A DNA stretch of 64,000 bases from Lamellibrachia satsuma (taxonomy: Eukaryota > Annelida > Polychaeta > Sabellida > Siboglinidae), in contig BSQZ01000035.1 of NCBI GenBank assembly GCA_033239005.1, positions 124,001 to 188,000 of the forward strand, in the 5' to 3' direction. The notes under the pieces were generated by a model, which made no database searches, was not told where the DNA came from, and saw only the letters and a program-made list of their open reading frames with translations. The stretch's first letter is position 1; every line of letters begins with the position of its first letter. Shown in pieces: positions 41,605-52,844 of this stretch. Position numbers and translations under genes: made by a program.

Positions 41605-42000
41605 TTATTTTGTAGATCCAGGTTCTGAGACGGCGAAGGTATTTTGTATAGATCCAAGTTCTGAGACGGCGGAGGTATCTTATGTAGATCCAGGTTATGA
41701 GGCGGCGGAGGTGTTTTGTGTAGATCCAGGGTCTGAGACGGCGGAGGTGTCTTGTATAGATCCAGGGTCTGAGACGACGTAGGTGTCTTGTGTAGATCTA
41801 GGTCTGAGACGGCGGAGGTGTCTTTGTATAGATCCAGGGTCAGACACGGCAGAGGTGTCTTGTGTGGAAACATTGGCTTCAGGATGCCTGTTATTGGCTG
41901 GTCGTTGCAAAAGTGCGAATAGCCTGATGTCACAGTGTAGAGAGCTGAACCATCGTTGTTCTTTTTCGCCGAATTTGAACCAGAACCGGTCAAAATAATG
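41605..42000 (-). repeat. 36-bp minisatellite plus unique module, inverted copy
   Basis: About seven units of GATCCAGG.TCTGAGACGG (41,605-41,865), then the module with CGACCAGCCAATAACAGGC and TGTGACATCAGGCT on the minus strand, matching about 2,035-2,175. Confidence 0.88.
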
Positions 42001-43292
42001 TCATAGTTTGTGAGATGCTGTCACCATGACTAAATACAAATTTGCACAAACAAGCTAACATGTCGTAGTGGATACTAAATAGGTTCAATTCATCGCGAAA
42101 TTAATCTGAAACAAGACGAACAAATAATCGTACTGAGGAGGGACTAGATATAATGACGCATGTGATTAATATCATTTTGCGTTGCGTTAAAAATGGTAAC
42201 ATTGGCTTTTACTCTATAATTTTTGTATAGTGAACCATGACGGGAACGTATACAATTGCATCTCAGAAAACAAAAAAAAAGTTCCATTACGATGTTTCAG
42301 CTTTATTCAGAGCATTGCTTTATAGTAAGTTTATACACACTTAAGTTTTAACACTACGGGAGGTAGCCATCCATATTCCCTGATATCTGTATCGAATGTA
42401 CGGCGCTGGCACACCAGGACTGTGAGCCAGCGCCGTGCATTGTCCACATTTTACCCATTCATTCCCTTCTTTCCTCTCTGAAAACATTACAAACATGGTG
42501 TATTATCGTTTTTCTGTATTCAGTTTTCCACTTATAATATAATTCGTTTATGCTATCATTATTTTATTATTATTTTATTATTATAATTTATGTATTTTAT
42601 TTATTATATAACTCAACTATACACATAATTCTGTCTACTTCCAATTACCGCTGTATAGGCTACACCAACAACATACCGACCAAAGTGGGCCCTGGTTATA
42701 CATTCTGAGGGGCCCGTTTTGGCAGCACAACACATCTTCTGGTTTTTCGTTTTTAATAAGACGAGTGCACGCACTTTAAATATAATACGTACATACCAGA
42801 GCAACCACAACTGGCTTATAAATACCAGAGTTTTCCTTTTGTTTCAAAATGTAAATGTGACATTTGGAAAAGAGTACAAATATTATAAGAAGTGTGAAAG
42901 ACAATATTTTTAGCTCACTAGTTTGAATTTGCATTTCGCGCTTCCGACCATCATTCAACAGTGATCCCTTGTGAGTTACTTGGCAGTGATACCGCCAATT
43001 TGACTGTATATAATTCGTGCAGTATAGTAAATAATACAGTAACGCCAAACGGGCAGGTCCCCTTTTTGGTGGGGGCCGGTTTTGCACGTTGTTCCCTTAC
43101 TACATATGGCGGGTGCTTGTTGCACTACGAAAAACAATGCCTGCATTACTTGGCACGGTATTGTCAGAGACAATATTATGATAGCACAGTATGGTCAACA
43201 TGTTTATGATACAAAAGTCTTTGGCGAGAAGTACTGTATCGGTGCGATTATTCTGCGTTCTTAAAACCTCCCGACACTTTCGTCTGCTGTAG
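42001..43292. other. No recognised gene
   Basis: AT-rich, with a (TTATTA)n patch near 42,555-42,605. A short frame near 43,035 containing NNTVTPNGQ looks by chance like part of the channel's large exon, but nothing around it matches. Confidence 0.5.
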
Positions 43293-43460
43293 GATTCTCT
43301 GGATCACAATCGTGCTAGCCAGCACCTCGATATTCGTCTACCAATGTCAAGATTTAGTGAGACTGTACTTGAGTTGGCCTGACAGAATGACGATAACGAT
43401 GTCGCGACAAGGACAGGTCATCTTTCCCGCCGTCACCATTTGCAACCAGAACGCCTTCAG
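43293..43460 (+). pseudogene. DEG/ENaC copy B, TM1 exon
   Basis: CGTCTGCTGTAG acceptor and TTCAG|GTATCG donor, 168 bp. Encodes ILWITIVLASTSIFVYQCQ, the first transmembrane helix, then VIFPAVTICNQNAFR, the ASC post-TM1 signature (FPAVTICN). The exon ends in phase 2, exactly the phase with which exon 2 of copies A and C begins (AG|A = Arg). No exons 2-5 follow in the next 6 kb, so as part of this copy it is orphaned. It is also the only TM1 exon in the window. Confidence 0.88.
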
Positions 43461-44900
43461 GTATCGCGTGCTGTCTTCTATTTACGAAAGTGGTTTTTAT
43501 GCACCCATTACATGACACATAAATACATTTATGCAGAATGACAACACAAATCCAGGTTAGAGTGAAACAGACCAAATCCATGACGTTTAATTTATGAATT
43601 AATGTACCAGCAATTATGCCAACATTCAACATGAAAACGATTTACACCAACACATAATGAATGAATTAACTTTATTTCAGTCACGTACACACGCAAGTTG
43701 ATTATGACAGTATTGCAGAATGTAAAAAAGAAGAAAATATTTAAATAATAATTATAATAATAATAGCTAAATTAAGGTGTAACTGTTGAAATTCTTTGGA
43801 AACCCTGGAGGGCTTTTGGCGAGAACCACATACTTATAGTACAAACGTTGCAGCTGTTGTCTAAACAACAAAACATGGGATAAGAATAGAATAGTAAATA
43901 CATACGTAGTAAATACTATTGTCTACGATGTCATAGCTCAAACGAGAATTGGATAATACCAATTCTCTAACATTAAAGAATATTTAAATAGTTATGTATA
44001 TGTATTTGATTACAAGTTGCAGCTTCTGTTACTATTCAGATGTATATAAGAGAATAACTAGTAAGATTATTAAATAATTGAAAATTGGCCACAGCAAGCA
44101 TGCCGGCCCCAACTGGTATTTACACATAATACATAATTTACAATTTGCTGACATATTACGCAGTCTAACAAACATTGCTACATATAATATTTAAATGTAT
44201 CCGACAGCCACCCACTACAAGTACTAATTATATGACTACTGGCTACTATTTACAATCACACTGTATCGGTGGGGGTCAATCTGCCACCAGGTCATCCTAT
44301 GTGACCAACCCCCAACAAAAATTAGGTGTGCGTTATCTCGCGAAAGCCACATAGTTAATTCGGTTAAGACTACTAAAATACTAAACCCGCTACTGTCAGA
44401 TCCGAAACACCTTCCCACTGTGAAGTCCCTGCAACATGATACAACATGTAAAATATTAACTATCGACTCCGCCCCTGTCAGAGTTTAAGCTAGATTCAAC
44501 TACATCCATGCACATTTCAAATAGGTATTGGCTATCAATATTTCCATTATGTATTAGCTATCATTGCTGCCACTGTCAGAGCTTCAGCTACATCCGAACA
44601 TAATCTCCCTGCAAATTTTACACAGTTTAAGAAGATATTTATCGAATTCTTCCAAAGCCTCGGCTTCATCCCATTACAACAATTACATTAGTTTTAAGGA
44701 AATATCCTTTAAGAGACTTTACTATATATATACCACTACACTTTGTTGGAACATTATGATAGTGAAGACACTGCCAGAGTTTTGGCCATATCCCCAGAGC
44801 CACAAACATAGAAAACAACCAAGCCACCTCGTTTATTATAACAGTGAGTATAACACCACTACTGTCAGATTACCTGCTATACTTACGAGACCTGTACCTA
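43461..44900. other. Non-coding; weak tandem pattern around 44,390-44,880
   Basis: Recurring CACTGTCAGA(G) with nearby CTACATCC suggests an old tandem or dispersed repeat. No gene recognised. Confidence 0.4.
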
Positions 44901-44904
44901 TAGC

Positions 44905-45040
44905 TGTTATGCTATTTGAATATAGTGCCTACTTCCTGAAAGCATCCGACGCCCATCTACCTGCTGCTCTAATGTGTGCGTCCTGCTCGCCCCTAAATGC
45001 TGCCGATGTGGCCGCCCCAATCTTAAGGGCGCCTGCACTG
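44905..45040 (-). mobile_element. Tyrosine-recombinase relic (Crypton/DIRS-like C-terminus)
   Basis: The minus strand reads ALKIGAATSAAFRGEQDAHI, then RAAGRWASDAFRK, a stop, and ALYSNS. This resembles the C-terminal catalytic block of eukaryotic tyrosine recombinases, typically '(H).(F/L)RIGAAT.AA..G.....I...GRW.SDA...Y', as in Crypton and DIRS elements. Only about 40 residues remain and a stop follows GRWASDAFRK. Confidence 0.65.
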
Positions 45041-46734
45041 AAACATGGAGCATTTGTATAAAAATGTGCAAAAAATAATTGTCTATCTTAAATGATATGT
45101 CGCGTCTGTTACACAAATAAATCCTCGTGTCCTGCAACATTCTCTACAATGATAATTATTGTTTGGCTTGTAGAGGTGTATTGTGATAATAATAACCAGA
45201 CAAATGGTGGAAATGCAATTTGGAATAAACATGTCTTCAGTTTTTTTGCGGAAGGTATTTAATTCTAGACAATAGACGCAGCTACGGAGAATTATGACAA
45301 CAAGACATGTCACGTGGCTCTGATATGAACACTGTGATGCATTAATACTCTAAATAGTTTCACTTTTAACATATAGATGTGTATCTAGCACGCGATTGAT
45401 GCCTGAAAAGCCTCTCACATGTGGTTTATTGAACAAATTGTTACTTTATCAGCTTAATGCACTGTAACCATCAATAACATGTATTCCTGTATAGTATAGT
45501 TATGGTTATGTTATCTACACATTGCAGAAAACAATTCCAACAAGTTGTATTGATATAGGTTGATTAGTTCATGAAATGTTATCTTGTGAATTATGAATAA
45601 TTTGTATTAATTTTTAAAACGCTATCATAAAATGTTGCCTGCTAAACTGATAAAATGCCACAGCTAAAAACAAACGGAGCTAGGACGTCCAATTTTTTAC
45701 ATGCTTAGCTTACCAAGGGCTTTCACCAAACTTATTAATTCGAAAAATGAAGAGATCAGTGCAACACCCATTGGTGGGATTCACATGGAATGACCCTTTC
45801 TTGTGGCTTAGAAAAAAATAGTAATATAAATATTAAACATGTCAGAAACTTTCATAAAAACTCTACAACATCTGTGTTTTATGTATTATTTATCCTAGAA
45901 ACCCGAAACAAGTACCAAATAATTTAAATAATAAGAAAAAAACGTGACTTTCCTACCATTGACAACGCATACATAGAACACGTATGCAGAGAAGCTATGT
46001 AAATAAGACCCAAAAACTGTTCTGCCAACAAGCAGGATAATATTTTATTAACTTCATACTTCATATGATCATATTGATAACAATTAGAGTAGCCGCAAAT
46101 GGAAATGTTAATTTACACTGTTAATTTTCAGCAATGGATCAAATGCAGCTTTGCAAATAATCACTTTCGGTAATGATAATAACTTTGTTCTTTTTAGCGC
46201 ATATTCCTGTACTTAACAGATTTTCCATCACAATTCGGTTGTCGTCGGCTCTTCAGTCATTACTGAGTAGCAAAGCAGCATATTAGCAAAATAGCTAAGT
46301 AACGAAGTAACGAAGTAACAAAGTAGCAAATATCCGTTCAACTAACATTACGGTCTTGTGTGTATACACTCATCGGTCAAGTGCAATCATTGTTTGCCTC
46401 TAGCGATCACAAACGTAGCAATTTGACTTATATTCAAATATTTAATAACTTGGCCTGTGTTTTTTTCAAAGAACTGCCCCTTCGTGATATCCTACCCAAG
46501 AAACACCTCTTAATCACCATATATATATTAACGTGACTTGCATTTCTCTCAAGAAGCGCCTCTAGTAACAACAAACGTAATAATATGACCTACCGTCAGC
46601 ACATAAATACACATATTGATGTTATGTCGATATGAGATTTAAGAAATTCCAAGCACTTTAGCATGAGCGCCGTTTTACAACAGGACGCAGAGTAACTTAA
46701 CTAATGCACATGCATTGTTAGTATACTTTTAGTT
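45041..46734. other. No recognised gene
   Basis: AT-rich. Short AAGTAACGAAGTAACAAAG runs near 46,275-46,330 and satellite-like 'AAGAAGCGCCTCTAGTAACAAC' near 46,545-46,575 are outliers of the satellite family at 47.7 kb. Confidence 0.5.
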
Positions 46735-46990
46735 GTTAGATACAATGGCACAGTGTATGCTTAATGCTAACAAACCTACTGCGATGCAACTTACTATCAA
46801 AATGATATAAAAAAACCTCATATTCACAGACCGAATATTTATAAACGCATTGTCCAGTATACACTTCACATACACAGGTCATAAAATCAACACAGTGAAA
46901 GTTTAATGCCAACATACCTACTGCGATGCAACTTACTATGAAATGATATATAGAAAATGCCACTTACTCACAAACCGTTATTTGTATATG
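46735..46990 (-). repeat. Short dispersed repeat, two copies
   Basis: Units with GGTTTGTGAGTAAGTGG and AGTAAGTTGCATCGCAGTAG on the minus strand. Plus-strand copies lie at about 61,795-61,900 and 63,780-63,905. Could be a SINE or MITE; no promoter boxes seen. Confidence 0.65.
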
Positions 46991-47310
46991 TCATTTTGCT
47001 GTCATTTTCTATAAATGTATGTTATTTTGCTGTCATTTTCTTTAAATGCACGTCATTTCTCTGTCATTTTCTTTAACTATGTGACATTTTGTTGTCATTT
47101 TTTATGAACTGTGAGACATTTTGTTGTTATTTTCTTTACCTGTGTGACATTTTGCCGTCGTTTTCTTTGATTGCGTGACATTTCTCTGTAATTTTCTTTA
47201 AATGTGTGACATCTTTCTGTAATTTTCTTTAACTGAGTGTAATTTCTCAGTCATTTTCCTTAGCTGTGTGTAATTTTGCTGTCATTTTCTTTAACTGCGT
47301 GTCATTGCGT
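46985..47310 (+). repeat. Minisatellite, about 31-33 bp unit
   Basis: About ten diverged copies of GTGACATTTTGCTGTCATTTTC-like sequence with TTTAACTG linkers. Confidence 0.85.
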
Positions 47311-47690
47311 CTTCGTTCATCAAACACCTTTGGCCTTCGACTTACCCCTTCTGCTAGAATCTTCATCCGTTACAGGCCACTGCACCCCATCCACATTCGA
47401 CCGTCATCGTCTCTTCAGCCACTACCGTCCATCTCTCCCTTCACTCACCGCCTTCCCACTACCCCTACATTGACCACTCTCCGGCTGCCCCAATATATTA
47501 TTTAATTGTAGTACACTTCATTTGCTGCGTAGTAGCAAAACAACTAATTAAGGAAGTTGCAAATATTCGTTCAACTTACATTATGGTGTTGTTGTAAGTA
47601 TGCACCCACCTGTCAAGTTCAACCATTGTTTGCCTCTAGCGATCACAAACGTAACAATTTGACTTATATTCAAATATTTAATAACTTGAT
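47311..47690. other. No recognised gene
   Basis: C-rich, Ser/Pro/Leu-coding open frames are short. The stretch 47,630-47,690 repeats 46,395-46,450 (TGCCTCTAGCGATCACAAACG). Confidence 0.5.
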
Positions 47691-48230
47691 CAATACTTCC
47701 ACAAGAACTGCTCCTAAGGATCACAAACGTAATACTTTGAACTAGGTCCAACCCAAGAAGCGCCTCCTGTTGACGATATGTGTATTAATTTGACCAGTAC
47801 TTGCCCCACGAAGCGCCTCTAGTGAGAGCAAACGTAACAACTTGACCCATATTCCCCCAAAAAACAAAAGAAGAAGTGAGAAACAACAAAACAGCGAAAC
47901 AGCAAAAGTTTTGTTTTGCTGTTTCACTGTTTTGTTGTTTTGCTACTTCGCTTCTTTGCTGTTTCGTTGTATTTTTGTTTCGCTACTTTTTTCTGTTTTG
48001 CCTTTTCGCTGTTTTGCTACTTCGCTACTTTTGAAGTTTGTTGGAACTACTTTAGCACACCCTGGTGGGTAGTTTACTGTTTCGCTGTTTCATCGTTTTG
48101 CTGTTTCGCTACTTTTGCTATTTCATTGGTTCTTTGTTTTGTGTTTCGTTTTCTTCCTACTTTGCTGTTTCGCTGTTTCATTGTTTTATTATTTTGCTAC
48201 TTTTGCTGTTTTACTGTTTTGCTACGTTTT
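47690..48230 (+). repeat. Satellite, then CAAAA/TTTTG minisatellite with a hairpin
   Basis: Satellite units (47,690-47,880, CCACGAAGCGCCTCTAGTGA) followed by GCTGTTTCGCTGTTTTGCTA-type units. At 47,880-47,940 the short units switch strand, forming an inverted repeat around AAGTTTTG. Confidence 0.8.
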
Positions 48231-48600
48231 GCTGTAGCGCTACTTCGCCACTTCACTACTTTTGCTGTAGCGCTACTTCTCCACTTCACTACTTTTGCTG
48301 TAGCGCTACTTCGCCACTTCACTACTTTTGCTGTAGCGCTACTTCGCCACTTCACTACTTTTGCTGTAGCGCTACTTCTCCACTTCACTACTTTTGCTGT
48401 AGCGCTACTTCGCCACATCACTACTTTTGCTGTAGCGCTACTTCGCCACTTCACTACTTTTGCTGTAGCGCTACTTCTCCACTTCACTACTTTTGCTGTA
48501 GCGCTACTTCGCCACTTCACTACTTTTGCTGTAGCGTTACTTCGCTACTTAACTACTTTTGCTGTAGCGCTACTTCGCCACTTCACTACTTTTGCTGTTG
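48231..48600 (+). repeat. 33-bp minisatellite, 11 copies, with a 99-bp higher-order period
   Basis: Unit GCTGTAGCGCTACTTCGCCA + CTTCACTACTTTT. Copies 2, 5 and 8 share the same G-to-T change (TTCTCC for TTCGCC). The 251-codon frame through it (FAVALLRHFTT repeats) comes from the 33-bp period and is not accepted as a gene. Confidence 0.92.
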
Positions 48601-48639
48601 CGCCTCTTCGCTGGTTAGCTGTTTCGTTGTTTGTTGTCA

Positions 48640-49200
48640 CTAGGAGCATTTATTGGGGAAAATATAAATAAAATTATTACGTTTGTTGTCACAAGAGGCG
48701 CTTCTTGGGAGAAAGACAGGTCAAGTTAATACAAATGTGGTCATAAAGGTGCGCTTCTTGGGTTTGATATAGGTCAAAGTATTACGTTTGTGCTCGCTAG
48801 GATAGTTCTTGAAAATATAGGTCAAGTTATTAAGTATTTGCAGTTAAGTCCAGTGCTTCACTGACTGTCCATTTGGGATGGTAAACTTCTTCTACAAATA
48901 AAAGGAAAAGAGAACATGAAACGGCTGCTTGTCCCAGTTCCCCATAAAGGTCCGCTTTTAGGAGGGCCTTATTTGAGCAGAGGAACAGGTGACGAGATGA
49001 CGAAAGCAGTAATGACTTCAATCAATCAATCAATTGGGAGACACGGTCGGTGCCGTGTGTCTTAATACGATCGTCTCCAACACTGGACATAAAAATGGTG
49101 CATATGACCTCCTACAGGAGAAACTGGGAAACTTGTCTGCGGTGGTCCAGTGGTCCCCATATAATCATCTTCGTGATTATTATAAAGAGCAATGGTCAGG
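48640..49200 (+). mobile_element. Satellite plus conserved fragment, copy 3 (opposite strand)
   Basis: Satellite units (48,640-48,830), then WDGKLLLQIKGKENMKRLL, GTGDEMTKAVMTS, and after frame changes an NTGHKNGAYDLLQEKLG stretch, as at 15,800-16,190. The order matches the other two copies when reversed. Confidence 0.6.
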
Positions 49201-49650
49201 TCAGGCAAGGAATTTTCCAAAGAAATAGTTCAACATGTTCTAATATTTCTATTTTACTGTATAAGGTATAGTTTATTGAATCAAACAGAGTTACATTCGG
49301 CAAGGTCTGCATACTAAATTTCGCTTATTGAATTAGAGTTACATTCGACAAGGCCTGTTTGTTAAATTACATAATTTTACCAGTTGCTATGGCGCATGAC
49401 ATGACCAATATAAGATGTGCATTAATACACTGAGACTTCCCGAAATAACCTGGTCACATCTTGACTGGAGAATTACTAGTAAATTGCCGTTTTATTATGT
49501 TCATAAGTTAGTTATGAACCCATTATAATAAATACTTTGTTGTTTCCGAATGTTGTAATGACGTTATAACATTTCCCAACTTTGTATTACTAATATTCTG
49601 TATGTACGTGACGAACTACGTCAATGTCTAAAGCGTCGTTTGTCTTTCAG

Positions 49651-50283
49651 AATCATTTATGAAAAACCTGTCTGCCACTTGCGTGTGTCTGAGGGCGTGT
49701 GATGTCATGCATTACAAAGCGTCCATGAGTTACACGGCTGCCAACCAGAACAGTCAAAACCGAATCAATCTGTCTGCGAGATTCCTCAAGAAAGTGGGGG
49801 AGAACCTAAACAGATATCAAGGAACGTCTATTTCCAGACAGACGGGAAGCTAACATAGACGAGGCTAGGCGAGTTTTCAGACGGCTACCAGAATTGGAAC
49901 TGATTGACCTCGACATTGATTTGGAAGGCATATTATCAAACTTAGCCAATTATGCGACATGATTATTTTTTTTACAAATACGGTGCTGTAATGACATTGG
50001 GTTTTCAGAAAATGCAGAACATCTTACATAATTATTTTATTGTCGTTTGGGATGAAATGAATTTGAATGACTGTGTGTCTGGTTCGTTTGAGCTATCTAC
50101 AATACTTAGAGATTCAATATATATGATTGACCAAAACACGTGGTGGGCAGCCATACGACTGCGTCTAGAGGAAAAGCTCATCGCTTCGAAGAGAGCGTTA
50201 TGCAACCTGGAGCGAGTGCAAATCGCCTACTGTAACGTCGTCCCATTGTTCTCCAAACTTCACGGCTACACCGACTCAGTGGA
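49651..50283 (+). pseudogene. DEG/ENaC copy B, 5' part of exon 6 (broken)
   Basis: TTTGTCTTTCAG acceptor, then SATCVCLRACDVMHYKASMS and later FELSTILRDS and LEEKLIASKRALCNLERVQI, aligning with the first 40% of the large exon of copy C. Cys positions are kept but CP is CL. Frameshifts occur after ENLNR and near the LANYAT stop. At about 50,283 homology ends at a LINE junction. Divergence from copy C is clearly greater than for copy A, so this is an older duplicate. Confidence 0.88.
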
Positions 50284-50284
50284 A

Positions 50285-51272
50285 TAAAATAAGTGAATGG
50301 CTTGAAATTAACAAACTGTCATTAAGCATAAACAAATCTAGATATATGCTTTCCGCAGGCCAAATAAACAAGTAAATGAACCTACGCTCCAAATAAACTA
50401 GTAAATGGACCTACGCTCTAAATAAACAAGTAAATGCACCTACCCTCCAAATAAACAAGAAATGTAACTACGCTCCAAATCAATAAAACAAACATTGAAA
50501 AAGTAAATGAATTCAACTTCCTAGGTCTAACCTTTGACACCAATTTAAATGGAGGAAACATTTTGAAATCACTTCAAATAAGAACAATTCCAGAACAATC
50601 GGAGTGCTAAATAAGCTTAAACATATATTACCCCAAAATAAAACAAATTATATATAATACACTAGTCCTACCACATGTGGATTATTGCATCATGGCATGG
50701 GGCTATCAAAGTGAAAGAATATACAAAGTACAAAAGAAAGCTGTTAGAATACTAACTATGAGTAAATACAACTCACGTACGGTTCCACTTTTCAAAAGAT
50801 TAAATTTATTAAAAAGCACAGATTTACTAAGAGTACAAGTTCTATTATAAATTTATTCACGATCTGTTACAACTGTACCTGCAAAATTGGCAGCTGACAC
50901 CAAAAGCAAACATCGACACTCGCAACACACGAAGACAACATCAGTTACATACATTTAGAACACAACATGATGCCTGAGACACAATCTACCTAACACTTTA
51001 ACCAATACATCAGCTCTGGTAAAAGAAAAAACCATCACACATAATCTAAGCGGGTTTGTGAACTACACCAAACATCAGTACATACAACACTATCAAACCT
51101 AGTGCAATAAAGCAAATTGTTATACGTGTAGGCAGAACCAACATTGACAAAACATGCAACTAAACACACGCACGCACTCAAGAACCCACATATTCACAAC
51201 TACACAAAGAGAATACACATTACACACTTTGTAGATTTATAGGCACGCAAGCACGCACGCACGCACGCACGC
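50285..51272 (+). mobile_element. LINE RT 3' fragment with an internal tandem expansion
   Basis: Starts KISEWLEINKLSLSINKS. Then about four tandem copies of CAAATAAACAAGTAAATG...CCTACGCT (50,360-50,480). Then FNFLGLTFDTNLN-like, LPHVDYCIMAWGYQSERIYK and RTVPLFKRLNLLKSTDLLRV. The same element as the minus-strand LINE at 20,870, shared with its flank through the inverted duplication. Ends in an (ACGC)n tract at 51,240-51,272. Confidence 0.82.
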
Positions 51273-52698
51273 ATTACATTTTGTTTTCCTTCTATTTGGA
51301 AGAATTGCACATGTGTGACGAACTCATTTAATTTAATTTAGTTTTATTTTTTCTCTTTGAAATATCATAACTTGCTAGGCCTACTAATTTATTAACTAAT
51401 AAATATTCTAATTTATAAGATGGCTCCTCTATAGCAACTACTTAGTCTTAGAAGAGTCTCCTGACCCTACTACCATTATATCATCTAAATGCACGCAACG
51501 TTCATTGTAAAATTACAAACTTATACTATGTAATATTGTTTTGTTAACATGGATGGCTGCATCTTTTGAAACGTTACATTGGTAAAAAAAAGTCTTGTTC
51601 TTCTTGCAACGATGAAATTGCAGGTTATTTGTACCTGCTGGCGAGAATGGCTGTTGCAGCTAGACTAGTGCACATTCCAATGTATGACGCCACTGTTATA
51701 GCAAGGATTCAGGGATTAGATTCTGCAGCCGCTTGTTGGCAAATAATGGTGTCGATGGGTACTTTAACCCACTGAATTTCAAAAGATAAAACTGTTACAA
51801 TTGTTTCCTTGTGTAACAGATGAACCCCTGAAAGTCTAGTGCATCAAGTCTAGAACGAGTATCATAACACGTATCCACACTAGCTCCATTATCTAATAAG
51901 ATTGTAGGTAATAGTAGTAGTGGTAGTAATAGTAGTAGTAGTAGTATTAGCAGCAGCAGTAGCAGTAGTAGAGATCAACTGCTTGCCTGTGTCTCGTACA
52001 TTGATCGTCTGCTGCTGTGACTACAAGATTGCATAGCGACACATTCAAAACACTTTCCTGCTATGAACTTTTGCACAGCGACTGTGTCGATGATTGGCTG
52101 AAGGTGGGTTGCTGCATTACAATTAGAGTTTTTTCAACATATCCATTTTCAACGTTTTTTACTTTTCGAGGGAAGGTCAGTGCTGTCATACAATATGCAA
52201 TCACTAAACGTTGAATATGACATACAAAACAATCGCCAATTGGCAGCATTATATTTTTAAGCGCAATGAAACATTCATATGCTGAAACAGAAATATATTT
52301 TAGCAATAGTGAATGTATCAGAACGTTAAAACTGTAATTGATTGAAGTTCGTTTCGTTCGTTTCGTTTCGGAATGTAGGCTACAAGAGAGCAGGAAACGT
52401 GGAACAACGCGTCGCGTTCTGTTCATGTTTCTTGAATACACAAACAGGGTGTTACATCCTGATATCTATAGCAGCAAACCTTGAAGAAGTTGAGTCATGT
52501 CATCAACCGTTTGTAATTTGTAAAAGATCAACACACGTCCCTCGACCCGCAAGGTGATCGTGGACAAACCAAGTCACTCTGCTTACCGGTTATGTCACTG
52601 CGAAACCTGCTAGATGTCATTAATCAGTTTATCTTGTACCCGTCCGTTTAAGGAGAACAAACTAGTTTCACATATATATCGGTTCTTGGACCAATGTC
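51273..52698 (-). repeat. 3' flank of the DEG/ENaC gene, inverted partner of 19,023-20,850
   Basis: Carries GCTGCTGTGACTACAAGATTG, a short TAG-repeat remnant (51,905-51,975) and a decayed frame, mirroring the 19-20.8-kb flank. No separate gene. Confidence 0.75.
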
Positions 52699-52844
52699 TT
52701 AGGTTTCATTCTCCGCCTCCTGGTTCGGTTGCCGCTGTGGTCGCCTTTTCTTTCTGGCCAATGTGATCGCGAAGGCGTCTACTGCTTCGAAGAGGGTTAT
52801 GACGCTCGCGCAAATGAGCAGCCCCAACGAGCCGCCGATGTTAC
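52699..52844 (-). CDS. DEG/ENaC gene, exon 8: TM2 and cytoplasmic tail
   Basis: CGTGTTGCAG acceptor. Encodes NIGGSLGLLICASVITLFEA, VDAFAITLARKKRRP and a Q/N/E-rich end before TAA. The tract equivalent to G-A-S of the selectivity filter is C-A-S (TGC), while copy A has GGC. Confidence 0.92.

Noticed and set aside
43020..43070. NNTVTPNG, similar to NYTVTPNG of channel exon 6
   Set aside because: Only about 7 residues match and the surroundings do not align with the exon in any frame; likely chance.
44564..45061. 165-codon plus-strand frame
   Set aside because: No domain or splice support; it overlaps, on the opposite strand, the recombinase relic, which has a specific motif.
46985..48640. Regularly spaced repeats considered as a CRISPR array
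   Set aside because: Tandem units without unique spacers in a eukaryotic context; these are minisatellites.
47916..48671. 251-codon open frame with FAVALLRHFTT repeats
   Set aside because: It follows entirely from a 33-bp (11-codon) minisatellite; several frames are open on both strands and there is no start context or domain.
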